A stretch of DNA of 64,000 nt from Begonia masoniana (GCA_022432975.1 CM039503.1:43903340-43967339); one strand, 5' to 3'; numbered from the stretch's first letter, positions 51,341-62,461 are shown. Notes: a model not told the origin generated them from the letters alone. A program made the numbers and translations.

Positions 51341-53735
51341 TCATGTTGGGTCACGATATATAATGGAATTTGTATTTTTAACTGTACCGCCCCAATATGG
51401 TAACCATTGTTGCCCATTTACCAGCTTATCATTCGCCAGAATCTTTTTGTGGTCAGGTGGTTTCTTAATAGGTGGTATGACCCGTAATGTCGATTCCCCC
51501 AAATTTTCAACGTATTGCATCTCATTCAGCTCAAGAGAGTCGTTTAGTTGACGTGAGGCTTCCATTGTAACATTGTTAGGGAGTTCCACCCGAAATATTT
51601 CAGCGCTAGATATTGGGTACTCCATTGACTTATACACCTTGAATCTCACCTCTTCATCCTGTACTTGCAATTTAAGCTCCCCCTTTCTAAGATCAATAAC
51701 AGCACCACCTGTAGCTAAGAATGGTCGCCCTAATATAATCGGCACATTTTCATCTTCTTCCATATCCAGCACAATAAAATCGGCAGGGAATATAAATTTG
51801 TCGACCTTTACGAGCACATCTTCAATGATTCCCCTCGGGTGTTTAATAGAACGATCGGCCATCAATAATGTAACCTCTGTCGGCTTTGCTTCGCCTAAAT
51901 TGAGTTTTCGGAATATAGACAAAGGCATCAAATTAATGCTCGCTCCCAAATCGCATAGTGCCCTGGTAGATACAGAACTGCCAATCTCGCACGGTACAGT
52001 AAAACTTCCCGGATCTTTTAATTTTTGAGGTAGCTTTTTCTGAATAATAGCACTGCATTCTTCTGTAAGAGCTATAAAACCACACTCCTCTATTTTGCGC
52101 TTGTGAGAAAGAATATCTTTCAAAAATTTAGCATAACGCGGCATTTGTTCCAAAGCTTTGCAAACGGAATATTAATGTGGAGCTTCTTGAAGACTTCAAG
52201 AAATTGAGAGAATTGTTTGTCAAGCTTCACATTTTTCAATCTTTGTGGAAACGGTACCAGAGTTGGGTTGGCATGAATTGGTGATGACTTTTGAACTTCA
52301 TCTGTATTAGACTCCTCATTAACAACTTTTGGCACGTTTTTCTCTTTTTGCACTGGTTCAACTACTGTGCCCTTTCGAGTGGTAATTGCATTACAATGCT
52401 CTATCGAATTTACTTCAGTGTTACTTGGTAGTGAGCCTTGGGGCCTGCTATTAATAATGCTCGCGAATTGACCAAGTTGATTTTCAAGACTGCGAATTTG
52501 GGCAGATTGATTTTGCATTGTAGTCCGAGTCTCGGTCATAAACTGCATAAGGGCCGTTTCTAGATCACTTTTCTTTTCAACTTGCTGAGATGGGCCCGGT
52601 TGATTTGCTGGAGGTGGCTGCATAGCGTTCTGAGAATTCCTCCATGAAAAATTTGGGTGCTGCTGCCATCCAGAATTATAAGTATTAGAATTTGGATTGC
52701 CGTGACGATTAAAATTGCCCATATAGTTAGCTTGCTCTGCGGGCGTTTTTGACATGTGATTTCCCTCTTGACATTCTTCACTCAAATGCGGCCCGAGACA
52801 CCACTGACAATTAACTTTCGATGAATTCCAACACTTGCTGCCATATGAGACTCTTGTATTTGCTTAGTTAATGAGGCAACTTGTAGAGTTAGAGCTTTCA
52901 AAGCCTCGAGTTCTGGAGTACCCGATGTGCGCCTCATAATCGATCGCTCCACTGGACACTGGTCATTGTTAAGTGCTAATTCCTCTAATAATTCATAAGC
53001 AGCTTCTTCCGTTTTTCTCATTAAAGCCCCACCTGCTGCTGCATTAACCAAAGTCTTTGTAGAAGCTGATAATCCCATATAAAAAGTCTGAATATGCATT
53101 CACATCGGTAGACCATGATTGGGACACTTTCTCAACATCTCCTTAAAACGAGCCCATGCCTCATATAATGTCTCCCCATCAAACTGAGTAAAATTAATTA
53201 TATCATTGCGAAGTCTAGCTGTCTTCTCGAATGGAAAGAATTTGGAAAGGAATTTCTGGCATAAATCTTCCCAAGTAGTAATAGAATTAGCGGGCAAAGA
53301 GTTAAGCCAGTTCTTCGCACGATCTCGCAATGAAAATGGAAATAGCCGAAGTCTCAATGCATCATCCCCCACATTGTGAAATTTGAAAGTGTCGCATACC
53401 TCTAAGAAATTTGCAATATGATCCTTGGGGTCTTCTGAAGGTAATCCACTGAATTGAGATTGTTGAATCATATGCAAGGTGCCCGGTTTAATCTCAAAAT
53501 TAGCATTGATGGCCGGTCTGCGGATAGCTGAATGTACACCGGAGACAGTAGGTATAACATAATCAAGTAAGGTCCGGTGCTCGACATTATTGTCCCCGAC
53601 ATTATTTTCCCCATTATCTCCCATGATGGCGTGCGCTTGTTGAATAACTTCTCTTCTCGCTTTACGATTTCGTCGACACGTACGTTCGATCTCAAGATTC
53701 AGTGGGAGAAGATTAGCGTCTCCGTCTTTACACAT
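51341..53735 (-). pseudogene. gag-aspartic protease polyprotein, interrupted
   Basis: ATG at 53735 begins [10 protein letters not shown]. The capsid-type gag has [20 protein letters not shown], the [10 protein letters not shown] segment and [14 protein letters not shown], then the [14 protein letters not shown] motif. A CCHC-type knuckle (C-Q-W-C, His, Cys) lies near 52812-52774, followed by a Gln/Pro-rich linker with NYMGNFNR and a coiled-coil-like MQFMTETRTTMQNQSAQIRSLE region. A retropepsin-like domain follows, with ALCDLGASINLMP as the active-site loop and IILGRPFLATGGA as the flap side. Damage: TGA at 53100-53102 within the reading frame, a frameshift near 52840 and another near 52150. 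It ends at a TGA near 51341. Gag packages element RNA and the protease cleaves it. Confidence 0.88.
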
Positions 53736-53824
53736 GCACCTTAAAAGAACACGAAAATAAAGAAATTAAATAAATAGAATTCAAAATAAAACTAAAAATA
53801 ATTAATTCGATATCAATGATTAAG

Positions 53825-53848
53825 TCCCCGGCAACGGCGCCAAAAACT
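53825..53848 (-). promoter_or_regulatory. Primer-binding site
   Basis: Directly after the LTR end, the minus strand reads AGTTTTTGGCGCCGTTGCC followed by GGGGA. TTTGGCGCCGTTGCCGGGG is a widespread primer site in plant Athila/Tat-type elements. It fixes the element's orientation as minus. Confidence 0.8.
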
Positions 53849-55309
53849 TGTTGTGCAAAATAGTTCGCAAGTGTACGAGTCGCAACAAGTAATACAGTGA
53901 TAAAATATAGTGTCGAACCCACGAGGACTTGTAATCAATAATCGAAACAATTAATCTTAATTCTAAATTTGAACACACGTTTTTATGATTTTTAATAATT
54001 GCAATTAAAATAAATGACTAAAACAATTAAAATAAACTAAATTAAAATAGCAAGACAAATAAACTGAGATTAAATCAAATTAATAAAAGCCTAGGTACTA
54101 CGATTTCACCAAGACAATATTTATTTCAGTTCTTCGCAATCATATTCATAAATATTCTTCCTATGTTGATGATCGATTTCACTAAATTCTATCACAATCT
54201 CTCTCGAGCATTGCGTAGTTTATTTGATTAATGGGTTATCACTTCTCAGTCTCAAATCCTGCATTAATCAAATACAAATAAATCAAGAAATCACAGTGAT
54301 CACACAAATACCGTAACTATCTCTAGCCTACGTATATTCATGACATTAATTTCAGTGCACGGTTGTTTATCACCTCTCGGTCTCAAAACACCCCAAAAAT
54401 CAAGTAAAGATTGATCAGAAATTTACAAGCTTTAAGAACAGAAATTAAATGCGCCAACAATATTTGAAGAAATACTCAATAAATATAATCAGACGAAGAA
54501 CATAAAATAAATATCATCCGGCTACATCGTAGCCCTAGTTAAAAGTTTAGTTCATGCTTAAATAAAAGAAAACAATAATACTAATAGAGTTCATAATTAA
54601 ACATGAAATAAATAAAAGGATAAAGATTATGTTATTCAAAAATTGCTTCTTGAAAATCGCCCTCTTTTCTGTGCTGCTGGTCGGAATCGTCGACTTCCCT
54701 CTCGCCAGAATCGCCTCTCGCCAGAATCGCTCAACGCCTCTGCCGAATACAGAATACCCGAAGACCAAATGCTCTCCAAATCACCGGGTAGCTGCTCGCC
54801 AGAATCGCTCAACGCCGCTCTGTCAATCGCCGCCAGAGAATGCCCAAATCGCCGAAGTTCTTAAAATCGCAGCCTCTGTTCGCCTTCAATCTCCCGAGCG
54901 CTGTTCAGTTTTATCGCCAAAGCGCCTCTCGCTTGCTAGGTTTTTATTTAATGTTTCTTTCTCTATTAGATCGATCCGTGGTTGAGATTCTTTCCTTCCT
55001 CAAGTTGACGGAAATTGAATTAATTGCTCTTTCCATATTTGAATTCATGTGGTGATTGATCGCTGGACTGTGGCGATTGATAGCCACCTTCTCTATTTTC
55101 TTGCATAATTTTCGATTGTTTTGCTGTCGATTGTTTTGCTGCCTTTGTGTTTTCACCACCCGATCTTTCTTTCTTCTTTCAGCTTATGTTTTAGATGATT
55201 TGTCTGCACACTTGCAAACTACGTCAAATTCGTTCGTATACTTGAGAAAAACTTAACCATTCAAGTGTAAAAAGTAATAATAAGTGTGTAAAATACACAC
55301 TTATCAACA
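53849..55309 (-). repeat. 5' LTR of the gag-protease element
   Basis: 1461 bp, TG...CA on the minus strand: starts TGTTGATAAGTGTGTATTTT (55309) and ends TTTTGCACAACA (53849), next to the primer-binding site. The GTGTGTATTTTACACAC start is a short palindrome. It contains a repeated CGCCAGAATCGCTCAACGCC segment (54715-54820). ORFs 54629-54985 and 54643-54864 plus are accidental. No partner LTR is present to confirm ends or age. Confidence 0.75.
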
Positions 55310-57009
55310 TTTTATAAAATCGGGTTTATGATTCAATTTGTTTCTACTATCACCAAGTTCGGTTCGAGTCTTGTTTTTTTTTTTTTCCCAATCAATGGGT
55401 CAGATTCGAGTTCAAAAACAGACCAAATCGAACTATGAATTGAACTATGCACAACCAACTTGTATTTAAAATTTAGAATATGGTTAAATTCAGATTATAT
55501 TTTTAAGTGGAAATGGTTATCCAAATAATAAACAATAATTGCCTTTTCCAATCATAAATCAACTATTGTAGCCTGGGACAACTTAGCAGAAGTTGTACTT
55601 TTTTGTTGTGTAATGGATGAGGTCAATGATCTTTTATGAAAAGTCAAACTAAAAGCTAGTCTTATCTACATGTGTCCCCATAGATCCTGTGATCATTTCC
55701 TTAGAAAAAGTCTCATTGATTACGTGACACTTTTTAAAACATTTCATACACTATAAGATCTACATTAAATTAATTTTCTTTAATGTCATTTTAGTATAGT
55801 TTTGACCACACCTAACCGTGTGCCTCAATTTCCAAGCTTGTACCTATCCATGAAGTAATGTTTAAAGGATAATTGGTGCTTTGGATAATAATTCACGGGA
55901 TAATCATCGAAAACTATATGAACAATATGGATTACTACTAAATGGTTTGAATGAAAAAGATCGAATTGCGTATAATCAATTCATTGAGATCATGCTTTTT
56001 GATGTACGACTAACGTCGTTTGGAAAGAAGCTTCAATAGCACGATGGACGTTGTCGTGAGACTCAATAACAAGCACAACTATTTTCTTAAATTAACGATA
56101 CTCGTTTTTGAAATAAAATAATGTTCAGTTTATTCTCTTATTCTACTCTATTAAAATACTCGCTGACATGTCAAACCATGATTAGTGCAGATTAGTGCAA
56201 TTAATGTAGTAAATTATAAATAACTAATTTATTACATTAATTGATCAATAATTAATTGATACAATTTTAAGATAATATAATAAGAGAATAAACGTAACAT
56301 TATTAATTGAAATAACACAAAATTAAAACTTTGTTGAACTCAATCAAAAGAAAAAAAGAATCATATTAACGGGATTGAGATTCACAAGCTTCTTAACGTT
56401 GTTTTTAATGATTTATAATCTTAAATAAATTAATAAATGTTCATTTATTTCGTTTCAATTAAATTTTTACCATCTCTATTCTCTACGAGATCTAAGAGTT
56501 TTATCTACCTTGAACTAGGTTAGAGTAACGATAACATGAATCATGTATGATATCCAAGACCTAATATTATCCACGAGATAAGATTTATGATACTTATATT
56601 TGACTTAATAAATTTAGTTTGCTTTTTAAGTAAATGTCTCTTATGTTACATGTATTTTGTCAAAGATTTCATTTTTTGGTTTCACATGAAATTATTAGTT
56701 TTTCTTCTCTATTTTATACACAAATGGCAGAATATATTGACTTAGTCGCTAAATAAAAAGAATAACACAAAAATTGATTAATTCTTTATTTTATTTATAA
56801 TACGTATATATCTGTATTCCAAACAAAAGTTTGAAAAATGGTTATCGTTGACAGCGATACACGTTATATTCTTTAGCATCAAACTGCATAGCAAGTTTAC
56901 AAGTTGGGTTTTGTTCTTATTTTCAAAAAATGATGACAGAACAATAATGAAAAATTTATAGTATTTTCTTTAATTTTTAAACTTCAATGGAAACATATCC
57001 TTAACTTGT
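55310..57009. other. AT-rich intergenic DNA
   Basis: I see no gene, RNA or recognisable element: AT-rich sequence with short poly-T runs and no ORF of note. It may contain old, unrecognised transposon debris. Confidence 0.6.
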
Positions 57010-57625
57010 ATTGTTTTTATATCGAATCTTTTTCCCAGTAAGATATTGTTCGCTCTGGGAATTGGGTCGTAGCCCAATAACCTCCACTCATGAATTTGTA
57101 TAGCGAGGACTTCTCAGTCGGTCACTCAACATATTACTGCTCTCACCGGAGCATTTTTAACTTCGGAGTTCTTATTAAATTCAATGTCAATTGTGCTCCA
57201 AAACGCGTCTTACTATCTTGGAAGAGTTTTCTTACATATGTTTCATTTTCATATACCTCTCCAAACGATGTGGGATTGTAACCACCCCTTTTTTACGACT
57301 CGAGATTTGCTTATACTCGAGTCCGGGATTTGCCTACACTTGGCTTAAGTTCCGAGGTTTGTCCTGCAACCTGAGGTTTGCCCTACAGTCGTGTTCATAT
57401 GTATACATTCGGGTCATCACAATCACCCCCCTCGGGAAGCCCAATGTCCTTGTTGGCCATATTTCCAGTTGGGTACAGGCTCTGATATCATTTATAACGA
57501 CTTTTTTTCCCAGTAAGATATTGACCGCTCTGGGGATTGGACCGTAACTCAATATCCTCTCCTCACAAATTTGTATGGCAAGGACTTTTCAGTCGATCAA
57601 CCAACGTGATATAACCAACTATAAT
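57010..57625 (-). mobile_element. TRIM-like small retroelement
   Basis: Two direct copies of CCCAGTAAGATATTG...CGCTCTGGG (57036 and 57511) are followed by similar ~100-bp sequence. The left LTR (about 57010-57290) ends in CCAAACGATGTGGGATTGTAA, matching the CCGATGTGGGAT motif of a common plant TRIM family. Between the copies, GGCTCTGATATCATTTATAA (57475-57494) is on the minus strand a slightly mutated primer-binding site for initiator tRNA-Met (TGGTATCAGAGCC). So it is a minus-strand element: 5' LTR at right (truncated near 57620), ~200-bp internal part without genes, 3' LTR at left. ORFs 57191-57547 and 57334-57552 are shadows. Confidence 0.7.
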
Positions 57626-58134
57626 TTTCCAAATAGTGAACTATTTTCTCTGGTGTATATGTTTTTCACGTGAACCACTTTGTGCTTTCTTCGTTTTTTT
57701 TTTTTTTGTGATTTATGACAAGAGCCATTATTATTATGTGTTATTACTCTTTAAGGTTGTGTCTAGGCAATCGTGTTTTTATACTTGTATCTTCTACTAA
57801 GAAGATACTTCAAAAGTGACATGAAAAATTTACCAGATAATGACTTACACATACATAAATGACTAATTTAAGGTGTCTTTTTTCAAAGTTACGTGAACTA
57901 ACCAATGAATATGTATATCAGTAAACTGAGCACGGTTCTGCAAAACGAAGAGCACAGAATGAACAATTCAAAAGTAGGCTAAAAACAAAAGTTTTTATAG
58001 ATTAATAAACTTATATTATCTGTAAATGATGAAAGACTTGAGTCAATTGCACTGTTCTACAGATATACATTACATGACTATCTCTTTCTCAATCCAATCG
58101 GAGGAATTCTTTTCCGACCTTTCTCTGACATCAA
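57626..58134. other. Upstream region of the GLK gene
   Basis: AT-rich with a poly-T run at about 57695-57709. It probably holds the promoter of the GLK gene, but I cannot point to a certain TATA box or transcription start. Confidence 0.4.
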
Positions 58135-58187
58135 TCTCTCTCTCTCTCTCTCTCTCTCTACCCTTTAATCTCTCTCTCTGTCTCTCT
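58135..58187 (+). repeat. CT microsatellite upstream of GLK
   Basis: (TC)n at 58135-58159 and again 58169-58187, separated by ACCCTTTAAT. CT-rich tracts are common in plant promoters and 5' UTRs; a role here is inference. Confidence 0.85.
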
Positions 58188-58623
58188 AAATTGATAGCTT
58201 TTGGATAACAATTATTTACCTTCACGAGGCAGCGCTTACGATTTTTAAAACTTTCAAAAAGGACATCCACAAGCTACAAAAGAAAATATTGCAGAAAAAT
58301 AGGTTGATGGTGCACTCTCAAAACAAAACAAAAATTATAACTACAAATCTCCAAGATCTCTATGCAAGTTGTGGTTCAGATCCAATTTCTCCACTGTCAC
58401 TGCAATTTAGAGAAAGAAGGACTGAACTCGTTGCCGCTTCTTCTCCTTGTTCCGTTGGGTTCGCCGGAAAGAAGAACTTCTTCTCCGCTTCCTTTTTCTT
58501 TCTCGAAAGTTTGTGGATTTTATCCTTGTTTTTTTCCATGCAGTAATACGCAGTTGCACTGCTGTTGTGTAGAGTTCGTTTGAATTCTCTTTTTTTTTTT
58601 TTTTCTTAAGCTTGAGATTTGGA

Positions 58624-59997
58624 ATGCTTGCTGTTTCTTCTCTGGGAAACAATAGAGATGCAATTCAGGGAGAAATGGTGGGTAATTTTTCCATGGGTGT
58701 TGATGATTTTCCCGATTTTGGCGACGAAAATTTGCTTGATAGCATCGATTTCGAAGATCTTTTGGTCGGCATCAACGACGGAGATTTATTGCCGGATTTG
58801 GATATGGACCAGGAACTCCTTTCTGAATTTCCCCTCAGCGCCGGAGAAGATTCCGATGTAAACCCATCGCTATCTGCAGAAAAATACGACGACAGTAACT
58901 CGAACAAAGACGACGAAGGGAAGTCCCGTTCGATTTCTGGGTATTCAAGTCCGGGTGAAGAAATATTGAGTAAGAGACAAGAGATAGTCGTCTGCAATCC
59001 ATCTGCAAAGAAGTTGATAAAAGCAGGAAATCGTCGCTACAAACGAAGAACAGCTCTCAAGGAAAGCGGAAAGTGAAGGTAAAATCATAAACTCCTTTCT
59101 GGGCAGTCACGAACTTCATTACATGACAAAATAAATGCAATCACGTGAGTTATGGTGAAGATCTAACAATGGAGGAAACTGGTTTTTGATTAAATTTTTT
59201 AAAAATTTTGAACTGTGTGCAGGTCGATTGGACGCCAGAATTACACAGGCGGTTTGTGCAGGCGGTGGAGCAGCTGGGGGTGGATAAGGCAGTTCCTTCG
59301 AGGATTTTAGAGCTTATGGGAATTGAATGTCTCACTCGTCACAATATTGCCAGCCATCTTCAAGTACGAAAATTCAGTTGTTTTGTTATTCTTTTGTTTT
59401 ACTGTTCTAGGTCGAGCTCTTGTTTGCTTGTTTTTATTTTATTTAAAAAAAACAAAAATTTTGCTTTCTTGAATGAATCGTCTTCATCTGTCTCGAATAA
59501 GATTGGTCTGAAAAGTTCAATTATTTGTCCAGAGTATAAATAGAAAATAGTCGGATTTTGTTCAAATTTCCAGTTTTTCTCAGTTTATGATAATTTGGTT
59601 CTGTTGAGAAGTGGAACTTGTTTATATTGTGTTGGCAGAAATACCGGTCGCATCGGAACATTTGCTAGCTCGCGAGGCGGAGGCGGCGAGCTGGAGTCAG
59701 AGGCGGCAAATGTACGGTGCAGGTGGTGTTAGCGGTGGCGGTGGGAAGAGAGAGATGGTCAGCCCATGGATTGCACCCACCATGGGTTTTCCTCCGATGA
59801 CACCGCCATTGCACCACCACCACCACTTTCGACCTTTACACGTCTGGGGTCACCCTACCGTCGACCAGTCCGTAATGCATATGTGGCCTAAACGCTTACC
59901 CCACTCTCTTTCTCCTACACAACCACTTCCATGGCCGCCGGCTGGCACTCCCTCGGATTCTTCTTCTTTCTGGCACCCCCATCACCAGCGTGTAAGG

Positions 59998-60029
<32 letters not shown>

Positions 60030-60693
60030 GTTAGGTGATCTTGGGCCTTTCCAACATCTCTCCAATGGCATTAGTGGAGATGTTATTTCTGGATGTGTAG
60101 GTTCAAAATGGATTAACGTCAGGGACGCCATGTTTTCCACAGTCGATTACGACGGTAAATAAAACCATAATCATTCCTTACATTTTGGAGGTTTCCATGT
60201 TGTCGTATATCTAAAGTTAATATTCCTTTTTTCAAGCCAGTTTTAATCTAGTTATGGCGAGACCAAGCTTTTTCTGAGCCTTGACTAAACGATGTAAAAG
60301 TATTTTCTCTATATTTGCAGAGCTTTCCTTCTTCCCCAGTTCCTGGTATACCCTCTCATGCACTGTACAAAGTCGACAACCATGGAAATAACTTGGCCGT
60401 TCCTCCTCATTCAGCCCCTCCTCAACCTCCATTTGATTTTCATCCTGTAAGAACACTGCGCTATTCAATCTGAAGAAGTTAAATTTAAAAATGAAGTGAT
60501 AGATTTTTTTTTTTTTTTTTTTTTGGGTGGTAAACAGTCGAAAGAGAGCGTAGATGCAGCCATAGGAGATGTTTTATCAAAGCCGTGGCTTCCTCTTCCT
60601 CTCGGCCTAAAACCATCCTCTCTCGACGGCGTAATGGTGGAACTGCAACGTCAAGGAATTCCAAAAATACCACCTTCTTCTTACACTGCATGA
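58624..60693 (+). CDS. GLK: GOLDEN2-LIKE (GLK) transcription factor, two 1-bp deletions
   Basis: Nuclear GARP-family activator of chlorophyll and photosynthesis genes. Six exons: 58624-59078, 59223-59363, 59639-59991, 60101-60154, 60321-60446, 60538-60693. All introns are GT-AG (donors GTAAAA, GTACGA, GTAAGG, GTAAAT, GTAAGA). If two missing bases are allowed for, it encodes 428 residues, normal for GLK. The start is MLAVSS, the typical GLK start; the upstream in-frame TTG at 58612 is not a plant start. Residues 1-150 are acidic ([20 protein letters not shown]); the GARP DNA-binding domain begins [20 protein letters not shown] (exon 2) and ends in exon 3; AREAEAASW follows, then a Pro/His-rich region ([10 protein letters not shown]). 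The C-terminal GCT box (exon 6) has [20 protein letters not shown]. Deletions: near 59010 (stop at 59074-59076, ~150 residues) and near 59657. Assembly error or real null allele. Confidence 0.93.
59223..59363 (+). CDS. GLK: GLK exon 2: core of the GARP DNA-binding domain
   Basis: 47 codons in phase 0 with no damage. Acceptor TGTGCAG (59216-59222), donor GTACGA (59364). It encodes WTPELHRRF, the [13 protein letters not shown] turn and [11 protein letters not shown], the second half of the Myb-like fold that contacts DNA. Intact conservation argues that the locus was under selection until recently. Confidence 0.92.
59999..60029 (+). repeat. CT microsatellite in GLK intron 3
   Basis: (CT)n immediately after the exon 3 donor (GT at 59992). 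Reading through gives a spurious LSLSLSS extension in the exon 3 frame; the family's protein and the exon 4 acceptor GTGTAG (60095-60100) show it is intronic. Confidence 0.85.
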
Positions 60694-61489
60694 ACAAGCT
60701 CGATTCCCCTCTCATGGAGGATTTCTTCTTCATGAAGTCACCCATAAATCTGACGACATGTCATGGCATTAGATCGGACAGTTGATCTAATTCGCCGGGT
60801 TTTTCCTTCTCCTCTTAAAAAATTTACTTGATCTTGTGTTCTACAAAAACGCAAGAACGGACCTGATTACCTTCTGTTGTATTAATAATCAATATGCGAC
60901 TATAGAGCTGATGAGTCTTGTGTATATGGCTATGAGACGAAGCATTTTGATTATGCTTTTCTTCCGTTCTTCTCCCTCGCAATGCCCTCGTTACTGTATG
61001 ATCTGTTAATGTAAATATGTGTTGGCATAGATTTGTTTGGCATAATTAATTAAAGTATTTACTTTGATTATCTTGAAAATTAAATAAAGATTGCGGTATT
61101 ATTCTGTTGTAAGGCAGACAGATTTTGTGGAGATTATGATACTAAAACTATGCAGAATATTTGCTTTTGGTAACCTTAAAAATTAAGGAAAACTAGTTAC
61201 TTAGAAATTAAGTTATCAATTATATTTATCTATGAAAGACCGATTTAAAGTTTATGAATTCTGTATATCATAACACATAGCAAAATTCGTGATCCAACTA
61301 TTCAGGGATTCAAATCTATTTTATTCTGGTACTTTCCATAAATATCGCATAAAGTGTCATGATTTTAGATTTGGTGATTGCGGTTTCCTTAAACTGTGTA
61401 TTATATTTTGGAACGAAAATCTGTTGCAGATATATTTAAGCATCTATCCTTCACAGAAGAAAGTGTGCATTATTGATTAATTCTTCACA
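60694..61489. other. GLK 3' UTR and intergenic DNA
   Basis: The GLK 3' UTR probably lies in the first few hundred bases; TTAATAATC near 60885 and AAATAAAG near 61082 are possible polyadenylation signals. No ORF or element is recognised. The ORF 61289-61480 has no recognisable features. Confidence 0.4.
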
Positions 61490-62130
61490 AGTTTTTGTGC
61501 CGCAAGCCGCCGTTATTTTCTCTCTCTTGATTCTGCGAGTGAGTGTGCTATTGTTTGTTTTAGTCTCTATTGACTATTTTTCACACTCTACCTTTGGTTA
61601 CTTTCATTATTCAACTAGTGTGGTGGTGTGCATCTTAAGACAACGATTGGTGTCACAAGCGGTGTCATAGGAGTGCTCTTTTTTATTCTTCATTGAAGCT
61701 CAGTCTCAGGAGGAGGCTGCATTCGAACTCGAAAGGAGTTTTGTTTATTGGCAAGGGGAGCTTGTCAATCTGATCGTGGGCAAGGGGATCTTGCCATACA
61801 CGGATTCCAGGATGAGTCATTATCGACAAGGGGAGCTTGTCGCATTTAGATCTCGGGAGGGATCATCTCAAAGTCGAGGGAAGCTCGCAAAAACAGTTTC
61901 TTTGAGGAGTTAGTGAGAAACAGCGACAAAGATAAGAGGGAGTCTTTATTTATATAAGCCCGGTTGTCTTGTAACTTTGTGAACTCTCTGAAATGTTTTT
62001 AAATCTGGGCGTGGCCCCGCAGACGTAGGCAATTTGCCGAACTGCGTACCAATCTTGTGTCTCTTCTTTACGTATTTTTTTATTGTTCATTATTGCTATT
62101 TACGGTTGGTGTCACAAGTAGTGTTACGAC
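61490..62130 (+). mobile_element. Degenerate copia-like LTR remnant
   Basis: GGGCGTGGCCCCGCAGACGT, then AGGCAATTTGCCGAACTGCG and AATCTTGTGTCTC (62006-62063), resembles the conserved R-U5 of plant copia LTRs (GGACGTAGGC...GCCGAACCACG...TTGTGTCTC). ATTATATAAGCCC-like TTTATATAAG (61948-61957) is a TATA box in the right place. GGTTGGTGTCACAAG occurs at about 61648 and 62104, possibly two LTR ends or diverged primer sites. No coding region remains. Confidence 0.5.
61726..61887 (+). repeat. Row of short purine-loop hairpins
   Basis: Potential stem-loops with a 5-nt purine-rich loop: AACTC-GAAAG-GAGTT (61726-61740), CAAG-GGGAG-CTTG (61752-61764), GGCAAG-GGGAT-CTTGCC (61779-61795), CGACAAG-GGGAG-CTTGTCG (61824-61842), CGAG-GGAAG-CTCG (61875-61887). 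Stem bases differ between copies but pairing is kept. They lie inside the copia-like LTR remnant. Confidence 0.7.
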
Positions 62131-62461
62131 ACCACATATCTAACCATGATTTCATGATCCATCAAAGCAGGCACAAAATGAAATAGAAGTAGAACAAGAT
62201 CAAAGACACAAGAAACTTGAGAGATTAATTCAATCCAACTTAAGTGTAATGACATCAACTAATGAGTCTTTACCCGTGTTGAGAAAATTTTTTTATGGAA
62301 GCTTTAAATTTTTTATATTCCTTGATCTGATATGTACGGGTGTGATTTTCAAGATAAGTTCATCTGTAGTCTGCAAAATTATAAAACTCAGTCAGAAAAA
62401 TCTCAGTTCAAGGAATGGGCATGGGTTGGTACTGTAGTAGCACCTCCTATACTTAGAAAAT

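Larger units (their letters stand above)
49869..55309 (-). mobile_element. Gag-protease-only LTR element, 3' part missing
   Basis: In minus-strand order: LTR (55309-53849), primer-binding site, gag-protease (53735-51341), then a long AT-rich non-coding stretch to the mirror centre. No reverse transcriptase, RNase H or integrase follows the protease, and no second LTR is in the window. The gag, the DLGAS protease and the TTTTTGGCGCC primer site resemble Athila/Tat-type gypsy elements; the lack of pol fits non-autonomous gag-only (TR-GAG-like) elements, but truncation by the assembly join is possible. Confidence 0.75.

Noticed and set aside
51573..52028. Plus-strand 151-codon ORF
   Set aside because: Antisense shadow of the protease frame on the minus strand.
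54629..55055. ORFs of 71-118 codons at 54629-55055
   Set aside because: They lie antisense in an LTR and consist of a short internal repeat; no recognisable domain.
58362..58583. Upstream ORF of 73 codons before GLK
   Set aside because: Starts with ATG in the presumed 5' region, but the transcript start and a possible 5' UTR intron (TTCCATGCAG near 58542) are unknown, so it cannot be supported as a regulatory uORF.
59611..60162. 183-codon ORF as a separate gene
   Set aside because: It is GLK exon 3 after the second deletion, reading through intron 3 and out of frame into exon 4.
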